Notes: generated by a model not told the origin, from the sequence alone. 64,000 nt of DNA from Paracoccus sediminicola (GCF_027912835.1 NZ_CP115768.1:2968501-3032500), one strand, 5' to 3'. Shown: positions 48,504-58,339, numbered from the stretch's first letter. Program-made: numbers and translations.

Positions 48504-49100
48504 ATGCGCAGAGCTCTTATCGTCATCGACGCGCAGGTCGATTTCTGCCCCGGCGGCCGCCTTGCGGTCGAGGGAGGGGACGAGATCATCGCACCGATCA
48601 ACGATCTGATGGCGGATTACGATGCTGTCGTGCTGACTCAGGACTGGCACCCGGACGATCACACCAGCTTTGCCGACAATCACGAGGGCGCCGAGCCGTT
48701 TTCCACGGTCGAGATGGCCTATGGCACCCAGGTGCTGTGGCCGCGCCATTGCGTGATCGGCTCGCCCGGCGCCGCGTTTCATCCAGCGCTTGCCGTTGAT
48801 GTGGCGGATATGGTGGTGCGCAAGGGCTATCGCCCCGAGATCGACAGCTATTCCGCATTCTTCGAGAACGATCACCAGACCCGCACCGGGCTGGAGGGGT
48901 ATCTGCGCGAGCGCGGGCTGCTGAGCCTCGATTTCGTCGGCCTCGCCCATGATTTCTGCGTGGCGTGGTCGGCTATCGACGCCGCGAAGCTGGGCTTCGG
49001 GGTGCGCGTGATCGAGGACGCCACCCGCGCCATCGACCTGAACGGGTCCAGAAAGGCCGCGCAGGACAATATGCGCGCCGCAGGAGTGACACTGATATGA
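48504..49100 (+). CDS. pncA: Nicotinamidase
   Basis: The 198-residue enzyme deaminates nicotinamide to nicotinate in NAD salvage. The catalytic triad is visible: D9 in IDAQVDF, K107 in [16 protein letters not shown], and C152 in [12 protein letters not shown]. The metal site is D47 and H49 in [12 protein letters not shown] and H82 in WPRHC. TACGGAGGA lies upstream of the ATG. It is coupled to pncB by an ATGA overlap, and the two enzymes act in sequence. Confidence 0.95.
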   Translation: MRRALIVIDAQVDFCPGGRLAVEGGDEIIAPINDLMADYDAVVLTQDWHPDDHTSFADNHEGAEPFSTVEMAYGTQVLWPRHCVIGSPGAAFHPALAVDVADMVVRKGYRPEIDSYSAFFENDHQTRTGLEGYLRERGLLSLDFVGLAHDFCVAWSAIDAAKLGFGVRVIEDATRAIDLNGSRKAAQDNMRAAGVTLI

Positions 49101-50410
49101 TGCCCAATGTCGACATCGCAAGCCGGGTCTATAACCACCGCTGGAAGATCGATCCCATCGTGCGCTCGCTGCTCGATACGGATTTCTACAAGCTGCTGAT
49201 GTGCCAGTCGGTGTTCCGCAACAAGCCGGACACGAATGTCACCTTCCAGCTCATCAACCGCACGAAATCGGTGCGGCTGGCCGATATGGTCGATGAGGGC
49301 GAGCTGCGCGAACAGCTGGACCAGGTGCGCACGCTCAGGCTCAGCCGGGGGGAGTCGACCTGGCTGCGCGGCAACACGTTCTACGGCAAGCGCCAGATGT
49401 TCCGCCCCGACTTCATGGAGTGGCTGGAGAATGTGCAACTGCCGGAATACGAGCTGACCAAGCGCGACGGCCAGTATGAGCTGCGCTTCGAGGGCAAATG
49501 GCCCGAGGTCATGCTGTGGGAGATCCCGGCGCTTGCCATCATCATGGAGCTGCGCTCGCGCGCCGTGACCAAGGATATGGGCCGGTTCGAGTTGCAGGTG
49601 CTCTATGCCCGCGCGATGACGCGGGTGTGGGAAAAGATCACCCAGCTGAACAAGCTGCCCGATCTGAAGATCGCCGATTTCGGCACGCGGCGGCGGCACA
49701 GCTATCTGTGGCAGGACTGGTGCGTGCAGGCGATGGGCGAGGGGCTGGGCCATGCGCCCGGCGGCAAGTTCACGGGCACGTCGAATTGCCTTATCGCCAT
49801 GCGCCGCGATCTGGAGGCGATCGGGACGAATGCGCATGAACTGCCGATGGTCTATGCCGCGCTCGCCGACAGTGACGAGGCGCTGAAGCAGGCGCCCTAT
49901 GACGTGCTGGCGGACTGGCACGAAGAGCACGACGGCAATCTGCGCATCATCCTGCCGGATACCTATGGCACCAAAGGGTTCCTCGACGGTGCGCCGGACT
50001 GGCTGGCGGGCTGGACCGGCATCCGCGTGGACAGCGGCGATCCGGCCGAGAATGCCGAGGTTGCGATCCAGTGGTGGAAGGATCGCGGCGAGGACCCGAC
50101 GCAGAAGCTGGTGATCTTTTCCGACGGGCTCGACGAGGAAAAGATCGAGCAGCTTTACAATCAGTTCAATGGCCGGGTGAAGGTCAGTTTCGGCTGGGGG
50201 ACGCTGCTGACCAATGATTTCCGCGGGCTGGTGGATGGCGACGGGCTGGACCCGCTGAGCCTCGTCTGCAAGGCGGTCGAGGCCGAGGGACGTCCGACGG
50301 TGAAGCTGTCCGACAACCCCGCCAAGGCCATGGGGCCAGCCGATCAGATTCAGCGTTACAAGCGGGTCTTCGGCGTCGGCGAGCAGGAGCGGGTCGAGGT
50401 CTTCGTCTGA
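49097..50410 (+). CDS. pncB: Nicotinate phosphoribosyltransferase
   Basis: The 437-residue enzyme makes nicotinate mononucleotide from nicotinate and [24 protein letters not shown] at the N-terminus, [15 protein letters not shown] (about 193-207), [12 protein letters not shown] and [13 protein letters not shown] are family motifs, and [14 protein letters not shown] follows. The ATG at 49097 overlaps the pncA stop; a second ATG at 49100 is in frame as well. It faces the RNA methyltransferase gene tail to tail with a 25-base gap. Confidence 0.95.
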   Translation: MMPNVDIASRVYNHRWKIDPIVRSLLDTDFYKLLMCQSVFRNKPDTNVTFQLINRTKSVRLADMVDEGELREQLDQVRTLRLSRGESTWLRGNTFYGKRQMFRPDFMEWLENVQLPEYELTKRDGQYELRFEGKWPEVMLWEIPALAIIMELRSRAVTKDMGRFELQVLYARAMTRVWEKITQLNKLPDLKIADFGTRRRHSYLWQDWCVQAMGEGLGHAPGGKFTGTSNCLIAMRRDLEAIGTNAHELPMVYAALADSDEALKQAPYDVLADWHEEHDGNLRIILPDTYGTKGFLDGAPDWLAGWTGIRVDSGDPAENAEVAIQWWKDRGEDPTQKLVIFSDGLDEEKIEQLYNQFNGRVKVSFGWGTLLTNDFRGLVDGDGLDPLSLVCKAVEAEGRPTVKLSDNPAKAMGPADQIQRYKRVFGVGEQERVEVFV

Positions 50411-50435
50411 TCCGCGCCGATTGTTCGGGGCAGGT

Positions 50436-51662
50436 TCAGGCTCGGGTGAAGCTGGTCACGGTCTCGACATGCGGGCTCCACCGGAACTGATCGACCACAT
50501 AGACCGGCCCGATCTGCCACCCGGCAGCGATCATCGTGGCGGCGTCGCGGGCGAAGCTGACCGGGTCGCAGCTGACCCAGGCGATGCGGTCGAGCGTTGA
50601 AGCTGCGAGATGTTCAGCCTGTGCCGCCGCGCCATTGCGGGGCGGGTCGATCACGGCGGCATCGAAACCCGACAGCTCGTCTTGCAGTAGCGGGCGAGAG
50701 GAGAGGTCGCGGGTCTCGGTGGTGACGCGTTGCAGATCGGGCGCGTTGCGCCATGCCGCGTCGAGCGCCCCTAGCGGCGGGGCCAGCCCCTCGACGGCAT
50801 GGATCTCGGCCTCTGCGGCGAGGGGCAGGGTGAAGGTGCCGCAGCCGGCGAAAAGATCGACGATCCGCTGCGCCCCTTTCACAGCCTCGCGAACCACCCC
50901 GAGAAGCGCCGCCTCGCCCTCTGCTGTCGCCTGAAGAAACGCGCCCGGCGGCGGGGTGACGCGCCCGCGCCCGATTTTCAGCAGCGGCGCGCGCCGCGTG
51001 AACGGCGTGCCGTCCCAGTCGAGCCGCGCGAGATCGGCGTCGCGCATCAGCGCAGTCAGCCGCTCGGACAGCGCGGGGTCGAGCGGCTTGCCTCCGGTCG
51101 CGGCAACATCCAGCCCAGTGCGCGTCTCGGTGACGGTGAGGCTGATCTCGCCGCCGCGCGAGGCTCCTGCCGCGACCATCTCGCGCAGCACCGGCAAGGC
51201 CGCAAGGATGGCGGGGCGCAACACATGGCATTCGGTGACGTCCACGATCTGATCCGAGGCGCGGCCATGAAATCCCAGCAAGGCGCCTTTGCGGGTGCGC
51301 CGCCCGGACATCACAGCCCTGCGCCGCGACCGGGGCGACGAGGTGGCGATGCCAGCGATCTGTGCCGTAATGCCATGCGCTGCGAGCGCGGATGTAACGA
51401 GGCCGGATTTCCACGCCGACACGAAGCCGTCCGAGCCATGCATCAAGGCGCAACCGCCGCAGCTTCCGTAATGCGGGCAGGGGGCGCGGACGCGTTCGGG
51501 CGACGCTGTGACGATCTTCGGCGCGGGGATGCGGTCGCCCTCGGCCCTGCCCTCAATCGTTTCCCCCGGCAGCACGCGCGCTGCGAAGGCGCGGGTGCCA
51601 TCGGGTCCGGTGGCGATGCCGTCGCCATGCCGACCGAGCCGTTCAACGGTCCAGATGGTCAT
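50436..51662 (-). CDS. TrmA/RlmD-family RNA (uracil-C5) methyltransferase
   Basis: The 408-residue enzyme has a short N-terminal TRAM-like part (VERLGRHGDGIA), an iron-sulfur Cys set in CPHYGSCGGC (about 62-71), the SAM-binding motif DLFAGCGTFTLPLA, DPPRNG, and the catalytic Cys in WVSCDPVSFARD. It transfers a methyl group to a uracil of tRNA or 23S rRNA; whether it is RlmD-like or another member cannot be decided. Its ATG is four bases after the stop of the small lipoprotein gene, without a clear ribosome-binding site, so translation is probably coupled. Confidence 0.9.
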   Translation of the reverse strand: MTIWTVERLGRHGDGIATGPDGTRAFAARVLPGETIEGRAEGDRIPAPKIVTASPERVRAPCPHYGSCGGCALMHGSDGFVSAWKSGLVTSALAAHGITAQIAGIATSSPRSRRRAVMSGRRTRKGALLGFHGRASDQIVDVTECHVLRPAILAALPVLREMVAAGASRGGEISLTVTETRTGLDVAATGGKPLDPALSERLTALMRDADLARLDWDGTPFTRRAPLLKIGRGRVTPPPGAFLQATAEGEAALLGVVREAVKGAQRIVDLFAGCGTFTLPLAAEAEIHAVEGLAPPLGALDAAWRNAPDLQRVTTETRDLSSRPLLQDELSGFDAAVIDPPRNGAAAQAEHLAASTLDRIAWVSCDPVSFARDAATMIAAGWQIGPVYVVDQFRWSPHVETVTSFTRA

Positions 51663-51666
51663 CGGC

Positions 51667-51822
51667 TCAGTTCAACAGCCGGTCCAGCATACGGATATTC
51701 GACGCCGTGCGGTTCGCCGTGCCGACCGTGTCGTTGAATTCGTCGAGCGCCCCGCGTTCGGGCGTTCCCGTGCAGGCGGCCAGCGTGACCAGCAGGGAAA
51801 GGGCGATCAGGTGGCGCGTCAT
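51667..51822 (-). CDS. Small lipoprotein (51 residues)
   Basis: ATG at 51822, preceded by GAAAGGAAG, opens a 51-codon frame that starts MTRHLIALSLLVTLAAC. The charged start, hydrophobic core and LAAC lipobox form a complete lipoprotein signal, with lipidated Cys at 17, leaving a mature part of only about 35 residues (TGTPERGALDEF onwards). The frame ends at 51667 just before the RNA methyltransferase gene. Function is unknown. Asp is not at +2, so outer-membrane sorting is likely. Confidence 0.75.
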   Translation of the reverse strand: MTRHLIALSLLVTLAACTGTPERGALDEFNDTVGTANRTASNIRMLDRLLN

Positions 51823-51851
51823 GGCGGCTTCCTTTCGGGTTCGCCCGCAGA

Positions 51852-53738
51852 TTAAGCGGTTTGCGCTGCGGGGTGAACCCCGCCCTCCGCTGGCTCATCC
51901 TCATCGGTGCCGAGGAAGCCGCCGGATTGCCGGTTCCAATAGCGCGCATAGGTGCCGCCTTCGGCCAGCAATTCCTCGTGGCTGCCCTGTTCGACAATGC
52001 GCCCGTCCTCGAGCACGACGATCCGGTCCATCTCGGCAATGGTAGAAAGGCGATGGGCGATGGCCAGCACCGTCTTGCCGGTCATCACCCGGTCGAGCGA
52101 ATCCTGGATGGCCGCCTCGACCTCGCTGTCGAGCGCCGAGGTCGCCTCGTCCAGAATCAGGATCGGCGCGTTCTTCAGGAAGGCGCGGGCCAGCGCGATC
52201 CGCTGGCGCTGACCACCAGAAAGTTTCACCCCACGCTCGCCCAGATGGGCGTCATAGCCGGTGCGGCCGGCATTGTCTTGCATATCCGCGATGAAGCCAC
52301 TGGCCTCGGCGGCGTCTGCGGCGGCCTCGATCTGTGCGTCGGTCGCGTTGGGCGTACCGTAGCGGATATTGTCGCGGGCCGAGCGGTTGAACATCGCGGT
52401 CTCCTGCGTGACCATCCCGATCTGGCGGCGCAGGCTTTCCTGCGTGACCGCGCGAAGATCCTGCCCGTCGATCAGGATCCGCCCCTGCTCGACATCGTAA
52501 AGCCGCAGCAGCAGCGCGACGAGCGTCGATTTCCCCGCGCCAGAGGCGCCGACCAGCCCGACACGCTCGCCGGGGCGGATCGTCAGATCGATGTCGCGCA
52601 CGCCGCCGCGCCCGTCTTCGCGGCCATAGTTGAAGGTGACTTTATCGAAGCGGATCAACCCCTCGACCTGGCGAAGCGCCGTGGCATCCGCAGCGTCGGT
52701 CAGCGTGTGTGGCGGCGAGAGGGTCTTCATCCCGTCCTCTATCTCGCCGATTGAGCCCCAGATCCCCATCAGCGCCATGCTGATCCAGCCGGTCATCTGC
52801 GACAGGCGCAGCGCGATGGCCCCGGTCGCGGCAATGTCGCCCGCCGTCGCCTGTCCCTGCTGCCACAGCAGCACGACGCCCGAGATCAGCACCACCGGCA
52901 CCAGCCCGGCAAGCGTCATCAGCGACATCCGGAACCAGGTCGAGAGCACGCCGAAATCAAGCGCCCGCTCTCGGAAGCCGGCCATGGCGGACAGCGCGGC
53001 GCGGTCCTCGTGATCGTCATGGGCGAAGAGCTTCACCGTCTTGATATTGGTGATTGTGTCCACCACCTGGCCGGTCACGACCGCGCGGGCCGAGGCGCGT
53101 GCCGCCGAGCGGGTGCGAATGCGCGGCAGGAAAAAGCGGATCAGCGCGATATAGGCGGCAAGCCACAGCAACAGCGCCAGCGCCACCCAGGCGTCGATCG
53201 AGATCAGAAAGGCTGCCGAGCCGATCACAGCGGCAAGCGCAAAGGTGACGACATTGACCATCTCGGTCGCGAAATCGGTGATCGCGCGGGCGGTCTGCAT
53301 CTGCTTCTGCGCCAGCCGTCCGGCAAAGTCATTGTCGAAAAAGCTTACCGCCTGGCCCATCGTCCAGCGATGGAGCCGTGACAGGACCAGAGGCAGGATA
53401 TTCGGCGTGATGATGACGCTGGAAGAGGCGGTGGAAAAGGCCAGGATCAGCGGGCGCAGCACCAGGAAGAACAGCACGAATCCCAGCAGGACAGGGCCGC
53501 TTGCCTGCCACAGCGTCTCTGGTGTGGCTCCGGTCACGGAATCGATCACCGCGCCAAGCAGCACGGCCGAGGCGACATCTGCCGCGCCACTCGCGGCCGA
53601 GGCCACCGCTGCGACGCTCAGACCACGCCCGGCGCCTTTCAGCGCCCAGCGGATGAATCGCATCATGGTTTGCGGCGGCGGGCCCTCGGCGGGGCGGAAC
53701 GCGTCGATCATATTGGCAAAGCTTGCGTGCAGATTCAT
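51852..53738 (-). CDS. ABC exporter, fused membrane and ATPase domains
   Basis: The 628-residue half-transporter has six membrane segments (about 40-340) and a C-terminal ATPase with Walker A GASGAGKST, Q-loop GMVTQETAMFNRS, signature LSGGQRQR, Walker B ILILDEATSALD and switch His in AIAHRLSTI. It resembles MsbA-like and multidrug exporters of alphaproteobacteria and should form a homodimer. It is the last gene of a five-gene coupled set and overlaps the cca stop by four bases. The substrate is not known. Confidence 0.92.
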   Translation of the reverse strand: MNLHASFANMIDAFRPAEGPPPQTMMRFIRWALKGAGRGLSVAAVASAASGAADVASAVLLGAVIDSVTGATPETLWQASGPVLLGFVLFFLVLRPLILAFSTASSSVIITPNILPLVLSRLHRWTMGQAVSFFDNDFAGRLAQKQMQTARAITDFATEMVNVVTFALAAVIGSAAFLISIDAWVALALLLWLAAYIALIRFFLPRIRTRSAARASARAVVTGQVVDTITNIKTVKLFAHDDHEDRAALSAMAGFRERALDFGVLSTWFRMSLMTLAGLVPVVLISGVVLLWQQGQATAGDIAATGAIALRLSQMTGWISMALMGIWGSIGEIEDGMKTLSPPHTLTDAADATALRQVEGLIRFDKVTFNYGREDGRGGVRDIDLTIRPGERVGLVGASGAGKSTLVALLLRLYDVEQGRILIDGQDLRAVTQESLRRQIGMVTQETAMFNRSARDNIRYGTPNATDAQIEAAADAAEASGFIADMQDNAGRTGYDAHLGERGVKLSGGQRQRIALARAFLKNAPILILDEATSALDSEVEAAIQDSLDRVMTGKTVLAIAHRLSTIAEMDRIVVLEDGRIVEQGSHEELLAEGGTYARYWNRQSGGFLGTDEDEPAEGGVHPAAQTA

Positions 53739-54895
53739 GTGTCGTCCCCTGCCGCCAGATAGGCCGCGTCGAGCAGCGCCGGTTTCGGTGCCGCGAAGCC
53801 GGAGTCGATCCAGAGCTGCTCAGCCGCCGCAAGCCCGCGCCCGATAGCCGCACCGGAGAGTGCGGGCATCAGGTCTCGGGCCGAGATCGGCAGGCGGGCC
53901 GTTGCAGCATTCGCGATCCGCTCGGCCCAGCCGGGCGGCGGAGCGTCGCCGCGCCCGATCCGGATCAGGGCCGTGTCCCGGGCAATTTCTGCGCCGTGGC
54001 GATAGGCGATTTCGTCCAACGGGTCGCCCTCGGCGGCGGCCAGCCTGCCCAGATAGGCGCTTTCAGCACGTGACAGGCGCAACCGGTCGGTGCAATCTCC
54101 GGCACGCAGCGCGGCGAGGCGACGACGCCAGTCGGGGCAGACACCCACCGCGCGCTCGGCAGCGATCAGGCCGGCCACGCCCTGTGCCGCAGCATTCGGC
54201 AGGATCTGCGCCATGACCCCGGTTTCGACCATCAGCGTCACCGCATCTGACGGGTCCGGGGCGGCGAGCAGCTTGCGCAGTTCGGCCCCGATCCGTTCGG
54301 CGGAAACGCGGGACAGGCCGTCCCGATTGGCGGCGATGGCCTCGGTGGTGCCGGGCGCGCTGCGATCGGCATACCAGGCGACAAAGCGGAAAAAGCGCAG
54401 CACCCGCAGGTAATCCTCGCGAATGCGGGCCGCGGGGTCGCCCACGAAGCGCAGCTCGCGCCGGTGCAGATCCTCCCAACCGCCGACCGGGTCGAGCACC
54501 TGGCCTTCCGCATCGGCATAGAGCGCGTTCATGGTGAAATCTCGGCGGGCGGCATCTTCTGCGACTTCGCGCGAAAAGGCGACGACGGCGCGGCGGCCAT
54601 CGGTCTCGACATCGCGTCGAAAGGTGGTGACTTCGAAAGCCATCCCGTGGGCGACGACGGTGACGGTGCCGTGATCGACCCCGGTCGGAACCGGCTTGAA
54701 CCCCGCAGTGCGGGACAACTCGATCACCCGCTCGGGGCGTGCATCCGTCGCAATGTCGACATCGCCGACCGGCAGGCCAAGCGCGGCGTTTCGCACCGCG
54801 CCTCCAACGATCAGCGCATGATGGCCGCCGCGTGACAGCATCTGCATTACGCCCTGAAGCCCGTTGCTGCGCAGAAAATCACCGTCGATCTTCAT
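53735..54895 (-). CDS. cca: CCA-adding tRNA nucleotidyltransferase (class II)
   Basis: The 386-residue enzyme belongs to the bacterial poly(A) polymerase/CCA-adding family. GGAVRNAALG (about 31-40) and the catalytic DVDIAT follow one another near the N-terminus; RRDFTMNALYAD, then DPAARIREDYLRVLRFFRF, mark the neck domain. It repairs or adds the 3' CCA of tRNAs, or part of this task if split with a partner. The ATG at 54895 overlaps the Nudix stop (ATGA). The longer open frame upstream is not used. Confidence 0.92.
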   Translation of the reverse strand: MKIDGDFLRSNGLQGVMQMLSRGGHHALIVGGAVRNAALGLPVGDVDIATDARPERVIELSRTAGFKPVPTGVDHGTVTVVAHGMAFEVTTFRRDVETDGRRAVVAFSREVAEDAARRDFTMNALYADAEGQVLDPVGGWEDLHRRELRFVGDPAARIREDYLRVLRFFRFVAWYADRSAPGTTEAIAANRDGLSRVSAERIGAELRKLLAAPDPSDAVTLMVETGVMAQILPNAAAQGVAGLIAAERAVGVCPDWRRRLAALRAGDCTDRLRLSRAESAYLGRLAAAEGDPLDEIAYRHGAEIARDTALIRIGRGDAPPPGWAERIANAATARLPISARDLMPALSGAAIGRGLAAAEQLWIDSGFAAPKPALLDAAYLAAGDDT

Positions 54896-55578
54896 GCGCG
54901 GAGCCTTTCGGCGAGCCCGTGCAGAATGCGCGCCGTGGCGCCCCAGAGGTAATAGGGACCGAACGGCGCCACGCGATAGGCGCGCCATTCGCCGCGCCAC
55001 ATGCGGCCTTCGAGCCGATACCGCCCGGGGTCGGAAATATGCGAAAAGGGCAGGGCAAAGACTTCGGCCACCTCGCCCGGCTCGGCGATGGGCTCGAAGT
55101 CGCCGCGAACGATGCCGATAACCGGGGTGATGCGGAACTGCGTCACGGTGCGATGGGTGGGCAGCGTGCCGAGGATCTCAAGCTGCGCGCTGTCCAGACC
55201 GATCTCTTCCTGCGCCTCGCGCAGCGCCGCGGCCACAACATCGGCATCGCCGGGATCGAGCTTGCCGCCCGGCAGGGCGACCTGGCCCGGATGATGCCGC
55301 ATCGTCGCGGCGCGTTTGGTCAGGTAAAGCCGCCCATCGGTCTCGTGAAACGCGGCGAGCACGCCAGCCTCGCGCAGCGTGGCGTCGGGCGGCATGGGGC
55401 GGTCATCGAAATCGAAATCCGAGCTCGGCGGGGTCTGCCGCTCAAGCGCCGCGGTCAGTGCTGATCGCAAATCGTCACCCGACCGCGGCGCGCTGCCCTT
55501 GCGCGCGGAGGGCAGGGGCACCGCGGCGTTGCGCGGCCCCCTGGACGTCGCCGGACCCTGCCCGGCGCGCGCGGTCAT
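54892..55578 (-). CDS. Nudix hydrolase, coenzyme A pyrophosphatase type
   Basis: The 228-residue protein has the CoA-pyrophosphatase variant of the Nudix box: GGKLDPGDADVVAAALREAQ followed by EEIGL, with Asp where other Nudix proteins have the first Glu, and the upstream LTKRAATMRHHPGQVALPGG. It would cleave CoA or related dinucleotides. A Pro/Arg-rich stretch of about 35 residues precedes the domain, so translation could start later, but the ATG here overlaps the hslO stop in the manner of the whole operon. Confidence 0.88.
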   Translation of the reverse strand: MTARAGQGPATSRGPRNAAVPLPSARKGSAPRSGDDLRSALTAALERQTPPSSDFDFDDRPMPPDATLREAGVLAAFHETDGRLYLTKRAATMRHHPGQVALPGGKLDPGDADVVAAALREAQEEIGLDSAQLEILGTLPTHRTVTQFRITPVIGIVRGDFEPIAEPGEVAEVFALPFSHISDPGRYRLEGRMWRGEWRAYRVAPFGPYYLWGATARILHGLAERLRA

Positions 55579-56591
55579 TCCGCCGCTTCACCCTGCGGCA
55601 GGCGGTTGCCATCCGCATCAATCTCGGCCTCGAACCCCAGCGAGCGCGGGTCGAATTCGTAATGCGCGCCGCAGAATTGGCAATCGGCGGTGACCAGCCC
55701 CTCGTCGGTGGTCATATGCGCGATGTCTTTCTGCGAATAGATGGACAGCGTGCCACGCACCTTGTCCTCGCTGCACGAACAGCCGAATTCGACGCGCTGC
55801 GGGTCGAAAACGCGAGGCTGTTCCTCATGGAAAAGGCGCACCAGCAGTTCGGTCGGCGCGACAGAGGGGCCGATCAGCTCCATCTCCTCGACGGTGGAAA
55901 GAAGATGGTTGGCGCGGCTCCAATCCTCGGATTCCTCGCCCTGCAGAATATCGGCCGCCTCGACGAGCCTGACCTCATCCGGGCCGTCGCTGTCCTGCAT
56001 CGGCTGTGCCGGCAGCGTTTGCAGCATGATACCGCCCGCGCGCCAGCCTTTGGGCTGACCGCGCAGCATAGAGGGGCCGTAGGACAGTGTGAAGCTGGTC
56101 GGAAGCTGCTCGGACTGAGCGAAATAGGCACCCGCACATGCCGCCAAAGAACCGCCATCCAGCGGGGTAATGCCCTGATAGGGCTGATTGCCGGCGCCCT
56201 GGTCGATCAGGATCGCGAAATATCCCTCGCCGATCTGATCGAAATGCGCGCCATCGGTCAGCCGCTCGGGGTCGAAGCTGGCCCAGGCGCGGATGCGGGC
56301 CGGTTCACCCTCGGCCTCGGGCGCGTAGTAATCCGCGGCGATGGTGCGAATCGCCCCCTTGCCACGCACCTGTAGCGACAGCTTCCAGCGCAGCTTGATG
56401 GTCGGCCCGATCAGCGCAGTCAGCAGCGCCAGTTCGGCCACCGCGGCGGCGACCGGGGCGGGGTAGTCATGGCGTGACAGGATGTGGTCCAGAACGCCGT
56501 CGAGCCGGGCGACTCTGCCCCGGATCGAGGAACGGTCGAGCTGGAACGGCAGGACGGTGTCGTCCCACGCGATCTGGTTGATCTCGGTCAT
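55575..56591 (-). CDS. hslO: Redox-regulated chaperone Hsp33
   Basis: The 338-residue chaperone is activated by oxidation and protects unfolding proteins in the cytosol. The C-terminal zinc switch is intact: FGCSCSEDKVRG and later ADCQFCGAHYEF supply the four Cys (CxC and CxxC). The N-terminal VAELALLTALIGPTIKLRWKLSLQ region is family-like. The ATG at 56591 has AAGGA at a good distance; an in-frame start 25 codons upstream is unlikely. It heads the hslO-Nudix-cca-ABC set. Confidence 0.94.
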   Translation of the reverse strand: MTEINQIAWDDTVLPFQLDRSSIRGRVARLDGVLDHILSRHDYPAPVAAAVAELALLTALIGPTIKLRWKLSLQVRGKGAIRTIAADYYAPEAEGEPARIRAWASFDPERLTDGAHFDQIGEGYFAILIDQGAGNQPYQGITPLDGGSLAACAGAYFAQSEQLPTSFTLSYGPSMLRGQPKGWRAGGIMLQTLPAQPMQDSDGPDEVRLVEAADILQGEESEDWSRANHLLSTVEEMELIGPSVAPTELLVRLFHEEQPRVFDPQRVEFGCSCSEDKVRGTLSIYSQKDIAHMTTDEGLVTADCQFCGAHYEFDPRSLGFEAEIDADGNRLPQGEAAE

Positions 56592-56732
56592 GATGGTCCT
56601 TCGGGTCTCTGGCGCCGATCCGGCGCGCGTCAGGCCCCAATATAGGACGACTGGCCGCGATCCCAAGGGGGAATGCGGCGCGGCCCGTTCCGGCGGGGGA
56701 CCGCGCGGGACGGCCGGCCATGGAGCAAGCGC

Positions 56733-57536
56733 TTATTGATAGCCCCTGACAAGCGCTGCCGAAATCAGCGTCCACCCGTCAACCACGACAAAGAAGGCCA
56801 GCTTGAAGGGCAGCGAGACGATGGCGGGCGGCAGCATCATCATCCCCATCGCCATGAGCACGGCCGAGACGACGAGGTCGATGACCAAAAAGGGCAGCGC
56901 CACAAGAAATCCGATCTCGAAGGCGCGTTGCAGCTCGGTCAACATGAAGGAGGGGATCAGTAGCCTCAGCCCGTCCCCATCCGCATCAGGCGGCACCAGC
57001 GCGCGCAGATGGTCGAGCACCGCCGGATCGACCCGCGCCGACATGAAACGCTCGAAAGGCAGGATCGCCCGCGACGCCGCCTCGGCTATATCAATCTCGC
57101 CCGATCGCAGCGGTAGGGCGGCGTTTTGCCATGCCTCGCTGAGCACCGGATCCATCACGAACCAGGTCAGGAACAGCGAGAGGCTGACGATCAGCATATT
57201 GGGTGGCGATTGCTGGAGGCCCAGAGACTGGCGCAGGATCGACAGCACCGTGACGATGAAGGGAAAGCAGGTCACCGTGATCGCGATGGCCGGGGCGAGC
57301 GAAAGGATCGTCAGCCCGAGAAAGATCAGGATCGAGCTTTCGCCGACACCGCCAGTCATACCCGAGATCGCCTGGCCGATATTCTCGGTTACTGCCGGCG
57401 CGAGGGCAGGCGGCACGGTATTGCCGCCTGCCGCGCCCGGCGGCAGGGCCTGGGCCAGTGCGGGCTCGCCAGCGAAGATCAGCATTGCCGGCAGCGGCGC
57501 GATTCCGTGGCGATCCATGCCCAAGCCGGACCTCAT
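56733..57536 (-). CDS. fliP: Flagellar export apparatus protein FliP
   Basis: The 267-residue protein builds part of the export gate of the flagellar type III system. A cleavable-looking N-terminus, ILIFLGLTILSLAPAIAITVTCFPFIVTVLSILRQSLGLQQSPPNMLI and, near the end, LPFLVIDLVVSAVLMAMGMMMLPP are the FliP hallmarks. Its start overlaps the fliN stop by four bases; an ATG six codons in is an alternative. It is the last gene of fliF-fliH-fliN-fliP. Confidence 0.94.
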   Translation of the reverse strand: MRSGLGMDRHGIAPLPAMLIFAGEPALAQALPPGAAGGNTVPPALAPAVTENIGQAISGMTGGVGESSILIFLGLTILSLAPAIAITVTCFPFIVTVLSILRQSLGLQQSPPNMLIVSLSLFLTWFVMDPVLSEAWQNAALPLRSGEIDIAEAASRAILPFERFMSARVDPAVLDHLRALVPPDADGDGLRLLIPSFMLTELQRAFEIGFLVALPFLVIDLVVSAVLMAMGMMMLPPAIVSLPFKLAFFVVVDGWTLISAALVRGYQ

Positions 57537-57790
57537 TCCTCGCCGTCGCCTGCCTGAACGATGCGCAGCAGCAGGCGGTCGCCGTCGGTTTCGTCGGCGA
57601 TGAGTTCCCCTCTTGCGACGACATGCTCGCCCACGCAGATCTCGACGCCGTCATCGACAGTCTGGTCAAGCGGCAGGATGTCGTTTTCCTGCAACGCCGA
57701 CAGCTCCGCCACCGTCATCCGCCGCCGTCCGATCCGCACCGAGATCTCTACCGGGATATTGTCGGTCATCACCGTCGCATTCATGTCCAT
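57533..57790 (-). CDS. fliN: Flagellar motor switch protein FliN
   Basis: The 85-residue protein is a stand-alone SpoA domain: IPVEISVRIGRRRMTVAELSAL, NDILPLDQTVDDGVEICVG and ARGELIADETDGDRLLLRIV. It forms the lower part of the C-ring that reverses flagellar rotation and binds the export ATPase complex. The start is directly next to the fliH stop, and a second Met lies at position 3. Confidence 0.92.
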   Translation of the reverse strand: MDMNATVMTDNIPVEISVRIGRRRMTVAELSALQENDILPLDQTVDDGVEICVGEHVVARGELIADETDGDRLLLRIVQAGDGEE

Positions 57791-58339
57791 TCAGCGCTCC
57801 TCATCCGTTGAAGCCTCGCCGAGAAGACGGTCGAGGCGTTGTGTGATTTCGTTCGGGTCGATTGCGATCCGGCCATGCTCGAAGGTGATTTCATTGATCT
57901 CGCCGGGTATCAGCCTGATGCCCTCTAGCCCGAGCAAGTCGATGCGTCTGCGCAAGCTCTCGATGAGTTCGACCGGCCCGGCAATCTGGCAGGTTGCCGG
58001 GATACCGGCGCGGCAAAGCCTTTGCAGCTCGCCTATCACCGTCTCGACGATCAGCGCGGAGGGCTTCGCGCAAAGCAGTGCCGTGACCGCCTTGAGAACC
58101 GGTGTCACGGCCTCCAGCGTCTCGGATATCGCCTGCTCGCGCATCTCCGCCTGCTCCTGCGCCTGCGTTGCAGCCATGCGGAGCGCCGAGATCAAGTCTT
58201 CGACTTGACCCTCACGGCCAACAGCGAGCCCGTCGGCATGGCCGCGCGCATATTCCGCGGCCAGTGTCGCGGCGTCGGCGTCTGCCGGGGCGCTTGTCTC
58301 CGCGGCGGCAAAATCCTCGAATCGAAGCACCCGGCTCAT
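57791..58339 (-). CDS. fliH: FliH-like flagellar export protein
   Basis: The 182-residue protein has a charged coiled-coil N-terminal half (about 28-75, rich in Ala, Glu and Gln) and a C-terminal half with IDPNEITQRLDRLL. The size, composition and place between fliF and fliN fit FliH, the regulator of the export ATPase FliI. Sequence conservation in FliH is weak, so the call rests partly on context. It overlaps the fliF stop as ATGA. Confidence 0.75.
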   Translation of the reverse strand: MSRVLRFEDFAAAETSAPADADAATLAAEYARGHADGLAVGREGQVEDLISALRMAATQAQEQAEMREQAISETLEAVTPVLKAVTALLCAKPSALIVETVIGELQRLCRAGIPATCQIAGPVELIESLRRRIDLLGLEGIRLIPGEINEITFEHGRIAIDPNEITQRLDRLLGEASTDEER

